A stretch of 64,000 nt of DNA, from positions 532,413,102-532,477,101 of the forward strand of contig NC_064616.1 of assembly GCF_023898315.1 (NCBI RefSeq), read 5' to 3'. Within the stretch, counting starts at the first letter, position 1, and each line of letters begins with the position of its first letter. The notes under the pieces are model-generated. The model was not told where the DNA came from, made no database searches, and saw only the letters and a list, made by a program, of their open reading frames with translations. The translations under genes were made by a program, and so were the position numbers. The stretch is from Schistocerca nitens (taxonomy: Eukaryota; Arthropoda; Insecta; Orthoptera; Acrididae). Shown here one piece after another: positions 35,379-46,341 of this stretch.

Positions 35379-37036
35379 AACTGGTGTGTCAAGTTAAAGC
35401 AACAACCCATATTTCACCGTCTTGTGTCTAATTCACTGTATAATCATACGATCTGTCAATAGATGTCAGCACAATCGTCTTCTGCACGGAAAATAGCATT
35501 CCGGTCAACGGACAATTACATCCACAATGACGTCAGGGCACCTATCAAACGGGGTAGTGTTTGCCGGGGAGTCCTACACCCACTATCCGGGGAGTCCTAC
35601 ACCCACTATCCGGGGAGTCCTACACCCACTATCCGGGGAGTCCTACACCCACTATCCGGGGAGTCCTACACCCACTATCCGGGGAGTCCTACACCCACTA
35701 TCCGGGGAGTCCTACACCCACTATCCGGGGAGTCCTACACTCACTATCGCTGTGTATTAAGTCACCGACGGTGCAGTATGGCACAAAGAAGACGCCCACC
35801 AGTCTCTCTGCGGTGGAGGGCCATAAGAAGAATGCAAGCAGGACAGTCGCAAACTGATGAGGTCAGATGGCTTAATGTCTGGTGTTTCTCGGATGTGGCA
35901 ACAATTTATAGAGACAGAAACAGTACCCTAAAGACCATGGCAGTGCCGACCACGTGTGATATAAGAAAGAGAGGGCCGCTATTTGGATGTAAGGGCAAGA
36001 TGGTACCGCCTTAGCTCTGCACGCCAACTGGCATCTCACCTCGCAGCATACACTGGACGTGTTGTATCGAGACAAACGTTGTCCAGAAGGCTTCGGCAGA
36101 GTGGCATTTATTGTTAGAGACCTCCTGTATATGTACCTCTGATGCGTCCTCTCAGAAGGGAACGTCTAGACTGGAGTCGTCAACATGCCACCTGGGCGGT
36201 CGAACAGTGGGTCTATGTTATTTTCACACGAGTCCCGATTTGACCTGGAGAGTGATTCTGGATGCATTCGCATCTGGAGGGAACATGGAACACGATTTCG
36301 GGACCCAAACATTATGTAAAGAGACCGATATCGAGGAGGATCCCTAATGTTGTGGGCAGGAATTATGTTGACCGCATGAACACCTCGTCATGAAATTGTG
36401 TGGGTGAATCGCTAAGGTGTAACTGGTGTCAGGTATCGTGACGAGAAGAGATCTTGGGACCTCATGTGCGGTTGTTGTGAGGTGGTGCGGATCCAGACTT
36501 CGTGTTGATGGACGATAATGGTCGACATAATAGAGCAAGAGTGGTTGATATTGCACGCATAGCGTGACCTACTCGCTCTGCCGATTTGAATCCAACAGAG
36601 CATGTCTGGGGTGCACTAGAAAGACTGGTTGCATCACTTCAGCATCCACCGACCACTCCCAAAGACTCTAGAACTATTCTCTAGGAAGAATGAGCGTTAT
36701 TGCCTCAACATGAGGTTGATTATACCATTCACAGCATGCCCTGTCGTTGTCAGGCCTGTATAGCTGCCAGAAGTCGTCACACCCCATATTGAGCACATCA
36801 GCCAGTTGGAACGTGTATGGAAAGCCGCTAAATTGGAAAAGAAAAAGAACATTTTTTTGCTACTGTTTTGCATACTGCAGTTGTTTACGTTGTTTATTCT
36901 TTACATTGCTTCTTCTTTACATTGCTTCTTCTTTACATTGCTTCTGCTTTACTGTCACCTGTTTATACTGTTTTGTGGCGAAATTAACACAACCTTGCAA
37001 AATTTCAGTTTGGTGCTTTAATTTTGGACACCACTG
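35379..37036 (+). mobile_element. Tc1-like element inserted in the LINE
   Basis: Left end AACTGGTGTGTCAAGTTAAA after TA (35377..35378); right end, inverted, CAGTGGTGTCCAAAATTAAA before TA (37037..37038). The LINE reverse transcriptase reading stops at one edge and resumes at the other, which fixes the boundaries independently. The plus strand holds pieces of a dead transposase: MAQRRRPPVSLRWRAIRRMQ (near 35778), PDLTWRVILDAFASGG near 36236 (a frame-shifted DDE first Asp region), VLMDDNGRHNRAR near 36501..36540, PTEHVWGALERLVASLQHPP in broken form near 36595, and CQACIAARSRHTPY near 36750..36790. It also contains a minisatellite at 35564..35747. Confidence 0.85.
35564..35747. repeat. 23-bp minisatellite, eight units
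   Basis: Eight tandem copies of a 23-bp unit beginning CCGGGGAGTCCTAC. The first seven are identical and the last has one or two changes. Because 23 is not a multiple of three, all three forward frames cycle through the same 23-residue peptide (GVLHPLSGESYTHYPGSPTP and three more residues). All stay open, which explains overlapping ORFs here. There are no spacers, so it is not a CRISPR array. It lies upstream of the transposase remnant of the Tc1 element. Confidence 0.97.
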
Positions 37037-37045
37037 TATTGTAAA

Positions 37046-37378
37046 TTAAAAGAGAGAAGCAAGGACGGATCCCTGTGGTAAGCCATAATTCAATACTTTT
37101 GGACAACTGGTGTCTTTTCTTGTAGTTACTGGAAATGTCCTATTAGCCATCACGTTGTCAACTAGTTTTGTTGTCCGTCTGCATGGGACAAGTTGTAATA
37201 CTTGGTGAAGCAGCTCATGCCTCCAAAACGTGTCATATTCTGCACTTACATCAAAGAACGCAACTGATGTTCGCTGCTTCAACTGGTATCCTGCTTCAAT
37301 AAATGTTGTTAATGATAGTGTATCAGTGCAGCTCCGTCCTGGTCCTGGTGGAATGCAGATTGCTCGGTAGGAGATCAC
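37046..37378 (-). pseudogene. LINE reverse transcriptase N-terminal fragment
   Basis: This open minus-strand segment reads PPGPGRSCTDTLSLTTFIEA, then TSVAFFDVSAEYDTFWRHEL (the first catalytic Asp motif, usually F-x-D-x-x-A-A-Y-D) and GLPQGSVLASLF (motif B). It is the largest uninterrupted piece of the RT in this LINE. It ends where the Tc1 element inserted. Confidence 0.85.
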
Positions 37379-39349
37379 TGGAATACTCAGACTGTATAAA
37401 ATTGTTTCAAAGATCTTGTTAAAAATTGTGCGACTGAGCGATAGATCTTCGACTGGTCTGATGCCTTGCCGGGCTTGAGTATTGCTATGATTTTTGATTG
37501 CTTCATTTTTTATGGGATGGAACCAGATATTATAATGTCACCGAGAAGTCCGCCAGCCCTCTTTTTGCGTGGTTTCCACTATGCAGAAGAAATTAGAGAT
37601 GGAGTACATTTCCCGGTGCCTATCCAGGTTTTGGTTTTAAGAGCAACAGAAATTTCAGATTCAGAGAAAGATCTCAGAAACCCGCATTAGTGTTCTTTTT
37701 TGAGCAATGTAAGTTTGCGTCTGATGTACCTCTTATGAGATTTATAGCTTGGTACTGAGGATACGAACAGTAAATGTGGCGCAAACGTATTAGCTAATAC
37801 GTGAGTGTTGTCCTTACTTTTTGTTTTCACCCAAATTCCTTAGTCATGACCATGCTTCTTTACTTGATGTTTGAAACTTCTGTGACTTAATAGTTCTTGT
37901 ATAGCTAGTATGTCTCGGCTCTATCGAAGTTATGAAGCAGGTTATCCGCAGTTTTCGGATCATCGCCTTTTAGGAATTCAGTACAGTGTTCCCAGTTAGT
38001 TCCATTCCAACCTGGGATATATTGCTTCCGGTAGCCCCTAGCGATTGCCTTCTTTGATGCACTTACCATAGCTACAAACAGACCTCACAATTTCTTGCTT
38101 TTGGGGGAATCCAACCAAGAATTCGTCAAGATTTTTAGCAAATGCACTCACCCTACTTCGCTTCTCTAAAGATCCATCTGTGTTATGGAAAGGATGATAC
38201 GAGTGAGATCCTTGTCCCAATTTCAATCAAGATTGGGTGTGTGGAAAGTCGTGTAATACGAACTGGGAACTTGGGAGAGCTAATTCTCATTGTCTTTTAC
38301 AACCCATAAATCGGCATTATACTCCTGTCTCCAAGCTGCTGGTACAGGTGTTACTTTATTCTTTGCATTACAACAGCTTGACCATTTTCATCATTTTCCG
38401 TATACTTCCATGGATTATGGTGACTTAAAGTCTCAGAGATATATGGCAGGGTGTTGATACTAGTGTGACCTATGAAGGCCAAGAGATAACTGGAGTTTCG
38501 TATATATTAATCACTATTAGTTCTCCAATTTTTGTTGTAACTTCGCGGATGTCACTGAGATCAGATACAGAGCATAATGTGTATTCTTGATTGACGATCG
38601 TGCGTATGTTGCCACTTCATAAGTACGATGGTACATTGTTCCTAGGAAATCAAAGCAACGTATTTTTCCTCTCCGATTCATTTAGTCATCATTTGCAGTG
38701 TGGGTTTCCAGAAAAGCAGTAATGTTGATGGTAGATGTTTGATGAAATCTTCTGTAAGACCTTGATTTACTTATGCCTTCAATACTGATTTGACAGATCT
38801 TGATAACAGGTCCAAAATTTATGGTTGAAGGGTCCAGAGAAGAAGCGTGTGTGTCCATGTCTTCTGACAAAATCATTTTAGCCAAAAGAGCTTTCAGATT
38901 ATCTGGTTGCCTCTGTTTTTTATATTTGCCTTCAAGTAACTGTTCTTTAGAACTATCGATGAATCATGGAAAATTTAGTGCAGAAGAAAATACAGCAGCG
39001 TATCTTCTTGCAGCTTCCCAAAGACTTTAGGAACTAAATTTACTTAATTCATCATACTCTATCCTGTTCCAGTTACCTTCATACCTGTTAAATAATTTAC
39101 TCTTTAGCTAAGTAACTTTGTTAAATGGTCATTCTTCTGTGTATGTTTGATCACCTAAGAGGCTGAAATTGTTGCTTAATGTTATCTCGTACACCTTCTT
39201 ATTCATAAACAAATCCCGATAGCCTACATTTATAATTTCCTCAGTGATTTTATTTTTATCTAACTGAGTATCTGTGTATACTCTGTATCATAAGAGTCTG
39301 ATCATTTGCAATTCAAAAGTAAATTGGTGGCATTCACAACCTGTAAATT

Positions 39350-39593
39350 GAAATGATCGTATGGCACTGTTGGCCGGGAGGCCCCATGCGGGGAAGTTCG
39401 GCCGCCGTATTGCAAGTCCTTCTTAGTTGACGCCACTTCGGCGACTTGCAAGTCAATGATGATGAAATGATGATGGAGAACACACTACACCCAGTCATCA
39501 CGAGGTAGAGAAAATCCCTGACCCCGCCGGGAATCGAACCCGGGACCCCGTGCGCAGGAAGCGAGAACGCTACCGCAAGACCACGAGCTGCGG
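39350..39593 (-). mobile_element. tRNA-derived SINE, family D
   Basis: Reverse orientation. The reversed box B (GGAATCGAACCCGGG) is at about 39530. The body contains GCCGCCGTATTGCAAGTCCT and a short ATGATG repeat. A 14-bp target duplication (ACAACCTGTAAATT) is at 39336..39349 and 39594..39607. It sits in the ORF1-like part of the antisense LINE. Confidence 0.93.
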
Positions 39594-40060
39594 ACAACCT
39601 GTAAATTTTTTATGTGTGATTAAATATAGTCCTGTTTATAGTGCCAGTTTGTTCCTGCCAAGTCGATCTTTTAAATTTGATTTCTTCTGGGAAGCTGTGT
39701 TACGGATAAATATTTATATTTCTTTGCGAATTTCTACTCTTGTATGACCTCTAACCTTTTTTGCCTTTAAAAGGCCCAATTTTCGTCTTTCAGTGGGATT
39801 TGCTGCCATTTCTGTTCTGTGTGGGATGCATTCAGTTTGTGTGACATTATTTTCTGCTTATTTTGTACAATAAAACCTGCATCTTGATTTCCACCCTGCT
39901 GTTACTTTATAATAAAACATTCTATTTGGCACTCGTTATTACTCCGCACTTCCGATAATCTTACTATTTTAGATTTGATGTTACATAACTCCCGTTCCAT
40001 TTCCGCAAACGAATCATTGAATCCTAAGGCTCCAATTTCCAGGTGCATCATAAATTCTTT

Positions 40061-40872
40061 GTAACTTTCAAAAATAGCCCCAAAAAGTCTGGTCTAGAAA
40101 CCCGTTCAAAATTACGTTATCCCACCACTGTTAATGACGTACAATTTATTTCAGGAAAATCAGAATATTCCACAAATAAAAGCGAAACAACTGCGAAAGA
40201 TATCAAAAAATACTTTTATTTAAACGCTGGGACGCTACTAATGAAAAAATAAAATAGTTTTCTCAGAGATTGGTAAATCTCTCTGTTCTAAGCAGCACCT
40301 GATTCAAATCAAGCGACACTCACAACTTATGCATCCTGAAGTAAAATTCTTTATGACAGAACATGGACCCGTTAAAGTTGAGGTCATTCCTTGAGATGCA
40401 TTGAGTAATCCTGCATGGCAGTGTGTGCATATCGGAGAGCTGTATCCATAGCTATTAAAGTTATAGAGGGGGTAGGATGTCTGCAGCTTTGTGGCGCTGT
40501 TCGCACCTGCCCTAAGCTGGGGGTCGTCGGCACCGGCCGGAAAACAAGAGCTTACGTTGTCGACTGACGTACTTTCGCTTGCACACGCTGTTGCCAGTTC
40601 GGTCTGTAAGCGACAACACCGCCCACACAGTGAAAAACTTGTTCACTAGTCAGCAGTTACCGTGGTTCTGCTTTCTCCTTCCCCAAGTGTCATCTTCCGT
40701 ACTTATTGACGGCAGGATTCGTAACCATGAGGATCCACAATCGATGTTTGTCACAGGTTCATGATTTAGTTCTGTCATAACCCTTGTGATCACTTCATAT
40801 GAATGTCACATTTATTGTAAATAATTTTTCCATTCTCGATGTTTCTAATATAATTTTACGTTCTTAATTACA
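40061..40872. other. Non-coding stretch
   Basis: Nothing recognised; a moderately GC-rich part lies around 40470..40640. Confidence 0.35.
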
Positions 40873-41300
40873 TACGAGGGTTGGAACTTTAATAGTGGCA
40901 ACTATTTATTTAAGCTCGTACAAAATAGATACGTGTTTCAAAGTTTTACTGGCCTTCAAAGTAGTCACCAGCATTGTGTATAACCCGTGTTGCCAGCGAT
41001 GTGGAAGTCGTACTACACTCTTAGCAGCGCCAGTTGTGCTGACAGTTCGAGCGGCGCGGTCTATTGCCCGTCGAATTTGTGGCAGTTCTGAAGCGAATGC
41101 CGTCAAGTGTTCCCTTCAGTTTAGAAATCGAGTTGAACTCACGAGGGCTTAGTCAGGGAAGTGCAGTAGGTGGTATAGCACTTAGCAGCCCCATCAGTCA
41201 AACAAATCAGTAACAGCTTGCACTGTACGCGCTTGAGCATTGCCCTGCAAAATGATGGGGTCCTGCAGAAAGTGTCATCACTTCTGTCTCTATGCTGTTC
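40873..41300 (-). mobile_element. Mariner-type element 3' fragment
   Basis: The left end reads TACGAGGGTTGGAACTTTAA, a terminal sequence I recognise from locust mariner-type elements. On the minus strand 40906..41106 reads MTAFASELPQIRRAIDRAAR and TLKASKTLKHVSILYELK, the C-terminus of the encoded transposase. Upstream the frame is broken (ILQGNAQAR corresponds to the 'LQDNARPH' motif). The right end is missing. Confidence 0.72.
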
Positions 41301-41339
41301 ATTTTTGAAACATAACTTACTACGAGGTTAGAGGAACAT

Positions 41340-42250
41340 CTCCGTAGGGCCGTTGATATATTGTTGGGTTTTCGAAGAGAGGAAAAATCGACAAGGTTAA
41401 TTACACTAGGAGCTTTAGTGAGAGCCTAGAAATAATGTCACTTTTTGACGGTAATTATGCTCACACTGTTCCAAGAACAAAAAGATGGCTGATTTCAGAA
41501 GTGGACATCGGCGAAATCTTAAATTTGAGTAGAAACGTATATTGTAAGTAATTTTAATAAGGTTTTTCCTTAAAACTACGTTGACCAGTCAGGAACTGAC
41601 TAGTGATGTCTGTTAGAGTGGCTACAGATGAAAGGAATGTTAAAGGTACGAAAATATTTTTGCTTAGATAGTATAACAGGACATACAGATTTCCTCCGCA
41701 GTCTGCTACATACATTCACTTCTGGGGACGAAAATATTCTACAATAAGCTTTAGACAACTGTATGCTGAACAAAGTAGTGAGGAGCGGCAAGAACCCGCC
41801 GTGGTTAAATAGCCGTTATGTAAAGTGGCTATGAAAACAAAGATAGTTTCGTCATAGATTTAGGCGAAGTCAGACTAATTAACAAACGAAAGTCGAACGA
41901 AACAAAATTGGGCGTAAAGAAAGCGTTACATGAATTCGTAAGCAAATTTGTTGTCCTAGTCTGATGGAAGAATCCTAAGACGTTCTGGTATTTTGCTAAA
42001 AAAATACTGGAGCTTTCTTCAACCCAAAAACTGGTTTGGACACCGCAGTGCTTTACAGTGGAGGTGGTATGCCCTTGGCTTTCTCTGACCTAGGCAAGGA
42101 TTTCCTCAGCCAGATATACGCGGACCTATAGTTCAACGCAGATTCCGAACGTCGACCAACATAGCGTTTTTCACTTTAACAAATAATTGACAGAAATGAA
42201 AGTAGCGATAAGTGACAGGAAAAGAAACCCCGGACGTTTAAGTTTGTAGT
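41340..42250 (+). mobile_element. LINE fragment, degenerate
   Basis: The plus strand, in changing frames, reads like the region between endonuclease and RT. Near 41975..42060 it gives NPKTFWYFAKKILELSSTQK, resembling the 'FW.Y.KKL' motif. No intact ORF. Family not resolved. Confidence 0.5.
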
Positions 42251-42564
42251 CAGAGACTGCGTGTATCAAGCCATTTGAGGTATGAAGACAAGAAAGGCGC
42301 CGGTAGATGTTTCAGTAGTAACAGGAAAAGCTGGAGGGGAAGTAACACAAAAGGAACTGTCAAAATTATGTGCAGCTGTCGGCGGAAAAAGAGTATAATT
42401 CTTCCACATCGCAAAAAAGGGAAACTCAAAAAGTTTCGAAAAACAGTATCAGCTGCCACTCCATAGTGTGCAAGATATTAACTAAAATAAGACTAAATGC
42501 ATAGAAACAATACTGGATTAAAATCAAAGAAACTAATTGGCTTCAGAAACAGTGTGTGTTGCGT

Positions 42565-42694
42565 GTGTGAACTCCTAAGGGACCAAACTACTGAGGTTAT
42601 CGGTCCCTAGACTTACACACTACTTAAACTAACTTAACGCTAAGAACAACACATACACCCATGCCCAAGGGAGGACTCGAACCTCCGGCGGGAT
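42565..42694 (-). mobile_element. SINE, family C, truncated
   Basis: Reverse orientation. It contains AAGGGACCAAACTACTGAGG and the reversed box B GGACTCGAACCTCCGGCGG. The tRNA-like 5' part is missing at the right edge. No clear target duplication. Confidence 0.85.
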
Positions 42695-42699
42695 TTGGG

Positions 42700-43485
42700 G
42701 ATGGAATAGACAGTGTCTCATTTCATTATATCTTCTTAGACTTCGTCATAATCGATTTAGGGAAAACCACGGAAATATAAATCTGGATATCTGTAGGGAA
42801 TTCGAAACACGGCCCTGTAGCATGCAACTCCAGTGTCTTACACTCGCCACCTCACTCGGTCCCGGTGAGCAGAAAATGTAACTCATATATGATACCCCTT
42901 GTGAATAAGTAGTAGTCCACTTTGATACCAAATAATAGGTATTCTTTATCGATGCACCGTGGTAGCGTTTCTCACATAAACACCATCCCTCTGTGCCCTA
43001 GAAGCATCACGCACAGCACTCGATATTGTTGTCGACATGAATTTAATTGATAGGGACGTTCCTGGATATTCAGCGTTATACACAAGCCGCATATTGTGTA
43101 TATCAATGAATTCATTTAAAATAACTCCATAGCTGTCCTCTCTTTGATATACCAGACAGCACTATGGCCGATATCATCACCAACATACACTGCTGAATGA
43201 CTGAAGTATTTTACATACGGATTTTGCCAACTTACTTGCGGAACTTTGCAGATATTTAAAACGGTAGTGCCGGCAGTCTCTACAGCCAAACAGGTACCAT
43301 CTATCCTGTCTTGATAAGTTACTTATAATCACTGAGATGAGATCTGACATACCCTACAATGCTGTATTGTTCACCATTCATGGCACCAACCAGAACACGT
43401 CCATGGAATCTTCTCCTCTGGAAAAATCTGTCATTCTCGGTGTGAATCGCCTGGATTGTTAAGACATCTGAACATAACATCTGCA
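42700..43485. other. Unrecognised stretch with a short minus-strand reading
   Basis: On the minus strand about 43320..43490 reads MQMLCSDVLTIQAIHTENDR, then FFQRRRFHGRVLVGAMNGEQ and YSIVGYVRSHLSDYK. It then decays into stops. The same sequence continues on the other side of the SINE at 43497..43686. It looks like a transposase or other coding relic, but I cannot name the family. Confidence 0.35.
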
Positions 43486-43496
43486 TCATAAGGCTT

Positions 43497-43686
43497 GGTG
43501 GCCGAGCGGTTCTAGGCGCTTCAGTCTGGAACCGCGCCACCGCTACGGTCGCAGGTTCGAATCCTGCCTCGGGCATGGATGTGTGTGTCGTCCTTAGGTT
43601 AGTTAGGTTTAAGTAGTTCTAAGTTCTAGGGGACTGATGACCTCAGATGTTAAGTCCCATAGTGCTCAGAGCCATTTGAACCATTT
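43497..43686 (+). mobile_element. tRNA-derived SINE, family A
   Basis: Complete copy with box B GGTTCGAATCC and the GTCCTTAGGTTAG body. An 11-bp target duplication (TCATAAGGCTT) is at 43486..43496 and 43687..43697. Confidence 0.95.
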
Positions 43687-43699
43687 TCATAAGGCTTAA

Positions 43700-44382
43700 G
43701 AGATCAACTCTTGGCAGATGAAATCGCCCTCATGCGGATTGATGAGTGTTCCATGCTTGTTTGGTCCTGAAAAGAACTAATCATAGTTCCCTTGCATACG
43801 TGCTGCTGTGTAGCGGGACCTTCGTGGAGGAAGTAGCCGGTATTAAACCGTTGCCCATGAACCGCCCGTTTGCAAATAACTACAATCTCTGGGGGTGGCT
43901 TTTTCCTTGGGGAAAGCAGCTAAGGTAGAAATTCTCAAGATCACTCCTCATAAGTACTCTCCTTTGTACTGTGCACTACAAGAGTCACCAACAGCTTCTC
44001 TGAAATCAGACCGCACGGGCTGATTTAGAAAGTACCAGTTCTTTCGACGTGACCTTTATATGTCAACAACGCTGTAACGGCCATCCGCCCAACAGAGCTC
44101 ATATGGCTCCCGATTGAACAAAGACGGGTGAGGGATACCAGCTACCGCGCCAAACCTGATCGAGGCTGCAACCGCATCCGGACGGTTCGAGGGAGGTGTA
44201 GTTACACATTGAAGAAATGGGGTTTCCGTTCGTCTGCTGACAGCGATTGCGGAGCGGAGAAGCAAATAATATAACACATTTTCGAGTGCAAGCTTAGAGT
44301 GTTTGCCGGTGACCCGAGGACTCTACACCAACTTACTTAAAGTACTCTGGACTGGCTGTCAAATTTGGACATTTCCATTTAT
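43700..44382. other. Non-coding stretch
   Basis: Nothing recognised. Confidence 0.35.
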
Positions 44383-44842
44383 ACAGGGTGGTCAGAAACA
44401 GCCTGAAAAGCTTGTAACGGTGTTGCAGTGTAGGTTATGCTGAGAAATAATTAAGAAAAAATTCGATACGTTGCGCCGCTTCAGAGCTAATTAGACAATC
44501 AGGCCGTTGCGAGCGCAAATTCAAAGCAGCCCGCCAGATACAATCAGCGTCGGTTGCTCTTGTAGCGTAGGACGCGTAGGTAGGATTCGATCCTTACTAC
44601 CATCCCATGTTCAGGTTTTGTATATCACTTTGTTGTTCGCTTGTAGGAAAATAAACGAGGAAGGCGTTTACCGACACCGTCTCTGGCGGGTGGTTTGAAT
44701 TCTCGCACGCAACGACCTGACTTCAAGCCAATTATCTCGGAAACGGCGCAACGTATCGAAGTTTTCATAACTATTATTTCGCAGCACATCCTACGCTGCA
44801 ACACCCTTACAAGTTTTTCAGACTGTTTCCTGACCACCGTAT
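44383..44842. mobile_element. Palindromic MITE, copy 2
   Basis: The left end reads ACAGGGTGGTCAGAAACAGC; the right end is its inverse with few changes. The two halves (about 190 bases each) are inverted copies, so the element could fold into one long hairpin. Same family as 24047..24689. Its small size and lack of coding sequence mark it as non-autonomous. Confidence 0.88.
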
Positions 44843-45114
44843 ATAACTGCAGTTTTAGCTAAATTATGGCTGTCAGTGTGAGGAATTTTCTGATATACTC
44901 CATTTTTAACTCAATTTTCATGGCTGCCACACTGGCACGGGCTTCGCTTTTTAAGTGTTAAAATGAAATTACGTATTTACGTGGCATTGGAAAAAGCCTT
45001 CGAAGAGGACTACAGCGACGTTAATGTGTAGAACTTGAATATTAAGAAGATAACACCGCCACAAACCACTCTCCAGTTTTCAGGAGAACGGATCCCACAA
45101 ACAAGTGCCATATT

Positions 45115-45363
45115 CAAAATATCCACGGGTGTGCTGCCAGTCTATAGTGTCCAGCGGGCACAATATTTCGGCGATCATACATGTCGCCATCATCAGGTGA
45201 ACTGACGGACTGAGCTCCTGTGAACGTGCCGGCACGGAGATACGTAAGCTATGGCTGCTCAGAGGGAACTGGGTTCGGTCGCGGCGGCGGCGGATTTAAA
45301 TACCCTCCGCCCGCGGCGCGCTCCCTCCGCCGTCCGCGCCCCGCGCCACGGTCGCGCGGTGGA
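45115..45363. repeat. Left inverted terminal arm of the Penelope-like element
   Basis: About 249 bp, matching 46093..46341 in inverted orientation with few differences. It encodes, in the antisense direction, the Pro/Arg-rich C-terminal tail of the GIY-YIG ORF. Confidence 0.9.
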
Positions 45364-46205
45364 ACAGATTGCGACGGCGTCTGAGATGACGTCGGTGTGA
45401 TGGCTCTGTCCGCCGTGGTCGTCACAACTATACGTTTGCTCGATTTACTCTTGATTAACCCAATCGCTGTTTCCCAAGTCTTGCTAAGATTATAGCCACA
45501 GTCACGGTTTATGAGGTCGTCATTGGTGCGAATTTCGATGGCCTCTCTAACAACGCTGTCCCAGTATCTCGACGTCTGTACCAGAATCCTCGTGCGGTCA
45601 TACTCCATAGCGTGATTTTCCGACAAACAATGTTCAGCGACCGCCGACTTGCTCGGATACATCAGTCGAGTGTGCTTCTGGTGTTCACGGCATCGATCCT
45701 CGACGGTACGCATCGTCTGACCAATATACGACTTGCCACATTGACACGGAATCTGGTACACGCCGGCCTTCCTCAAACCGAGGTCATCTTTGGCGCTCCC
45801 CACTAGTGCACGGGTTTTATTCGGAGGACAAAACACAGTTCCGACCCGGTGTTTCTTCCGAATGCGGGCGATTTTCCTCGAGAGTGCGCCTGTGTATGGA
45901 ATAAATGCAGTGCCTACCTCCTCCCTCGTGACTTCATCCATCTCAACAGATTGTGCAGCAGTGGTTGGGCGGAGAGCACGTTGAATCTGGCACTCTGAGT
46001 ACCCATTTTTTCGAAATACAGTTCTCAGATGTTCCAATTCCTGGGGTAGACTATCTGCGTCAGAGATAGTGCGCGCCCTATGTACGCGAGTTTCCACCGC
46101 GCGACCGTGGCGCGGGGCGCGGACGGCGGAGGGAGCGCGCCGCGGGCGGAGGGTATTTAAATCGGCCGCCGCCGCGACTGAACCCAGTTCCCTCTGAGCA
46201 GCCAT
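45249..46205 (-). CDS. GIY-YIG endonuclease ORF, Penelope-like, 318 aa
   Basis: The open frame has a low-complexity N-terminus from the terminal arm (residues 1-40). A linker follows that resembles the region between RT and endonuclease in Penelope-like elements (RKIARIRKKHRVGTVFCPPN, about 110-129). The GIY-YIG domain runs from about residue 147 to 245: GVY at 148-150, Cys154 and Cys156 in IPCQC, YIG at 160-162, Arg171/Arg173 with His175, His192 and Glu222 as candidate catalytic or metal-binding residues. The tail is Pro/Arg-rich (residues 275-318) and again comes from the terminal arm. In full elements this nuclease nicks DNA for target-primed reverse transcription. No stop interrupts the domain. 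Whether the protein is made is unknown, since start and tail lie in repeat DNA. Confidence 0.85.
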   Translation of the reverse strand: MAAQRELGSVAAAADLNTLRPRRAPSAVRAPRHGRAVETRVHRARTISDADSLPQELEHLRTVFRKNGYSECQIQRALRPTTAAQSVEMDEVTREEVGTAFIPYTGALSRKIARIRKKHRVGTVFCPPNKTRALVGSAKDDLGLRKAGVYQIPCQCGKSYIGQTMRTVEDRCREHQKHTRLMYPSKSAVAEHCLSENHAMEYDRTRILVQTSRYWDSVVREAIEIRTNDDLINRDCGYNLSKTWETAIGLIKSKSSKRIVVTTTADRAITPTSSQTPSQSVPPRDRGAGRGRRRERAAGGGYLNPPPPRPNPVPSEQP

Positions 46206-46341
46206 AGCGTACGGATCTCCGTGCCGGCACGTTCACAGGAGCTCAGTCCGTCAGTTCACCTGATGATGGCGACATGTATGATCGCCGAAATATTGTGCCC
46301 GTTGGACACTATAGACCGGCAGCACACCCGTGGATATTTTG
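46093..46341. repeat. Right inverted terminal arm of the Penelope-like element
   Basis: Inverse copy of 45115..45363. The first 37 or so residues of the GIY-YIG ORF are encoded within this arm. Confidence 0.9.

Larger units (their letters stand above)
34330..40060 (-). mobile_element. Antisense jockey-like LINE, interrupted twice
   Basis: Reading the minus strand from right to left: an ORF1-like region (about 40060..38900) is interrupted by a SINE at 39350..39593. The endonuclease start follows at about 38790 (ICQISIEGISKSR, then FLETHTANDD) and an 'HPAIYL.DF.S' motif near 38445. RT follows at 37046..37378 (PGRSCTDTLSLTTFIEAGYQ and GLPQGSVLASLF). After a Tc1 insertion the RT resumes (SNIPPTKSRKFGCAEDWAIV, a decayed YADD box). 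The C-terminal zinc-knuckle-like region lies at about 34372..34569 (NGSWKMCRHSAGG). Many stops make it inactive. Confidence 0.82.

Noticed and set aside
35564..35747. Regular short repeats resembling a CRISPR array
   Set aside because: The units abut with no spacers and the context is a eukaryotic Tc1 element. It is a minisatellite.
43497..43570. Candidate tRNA gene from box A and box B
   Set aside because: The tRNA-like head is joined to a conserved SINE body and flanked by a target duplication. All other tRNA-like hits in the window are of this kind.
43319..43576. Minus-strand ORF beginning MPEAGFEPATVAVARF
   Set aside because: The first part is a translation of a family A SINE, and its fusion to neighbouring sequence is accidental. 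The same applies to the ORF at 63395..63670 (family C SINE).
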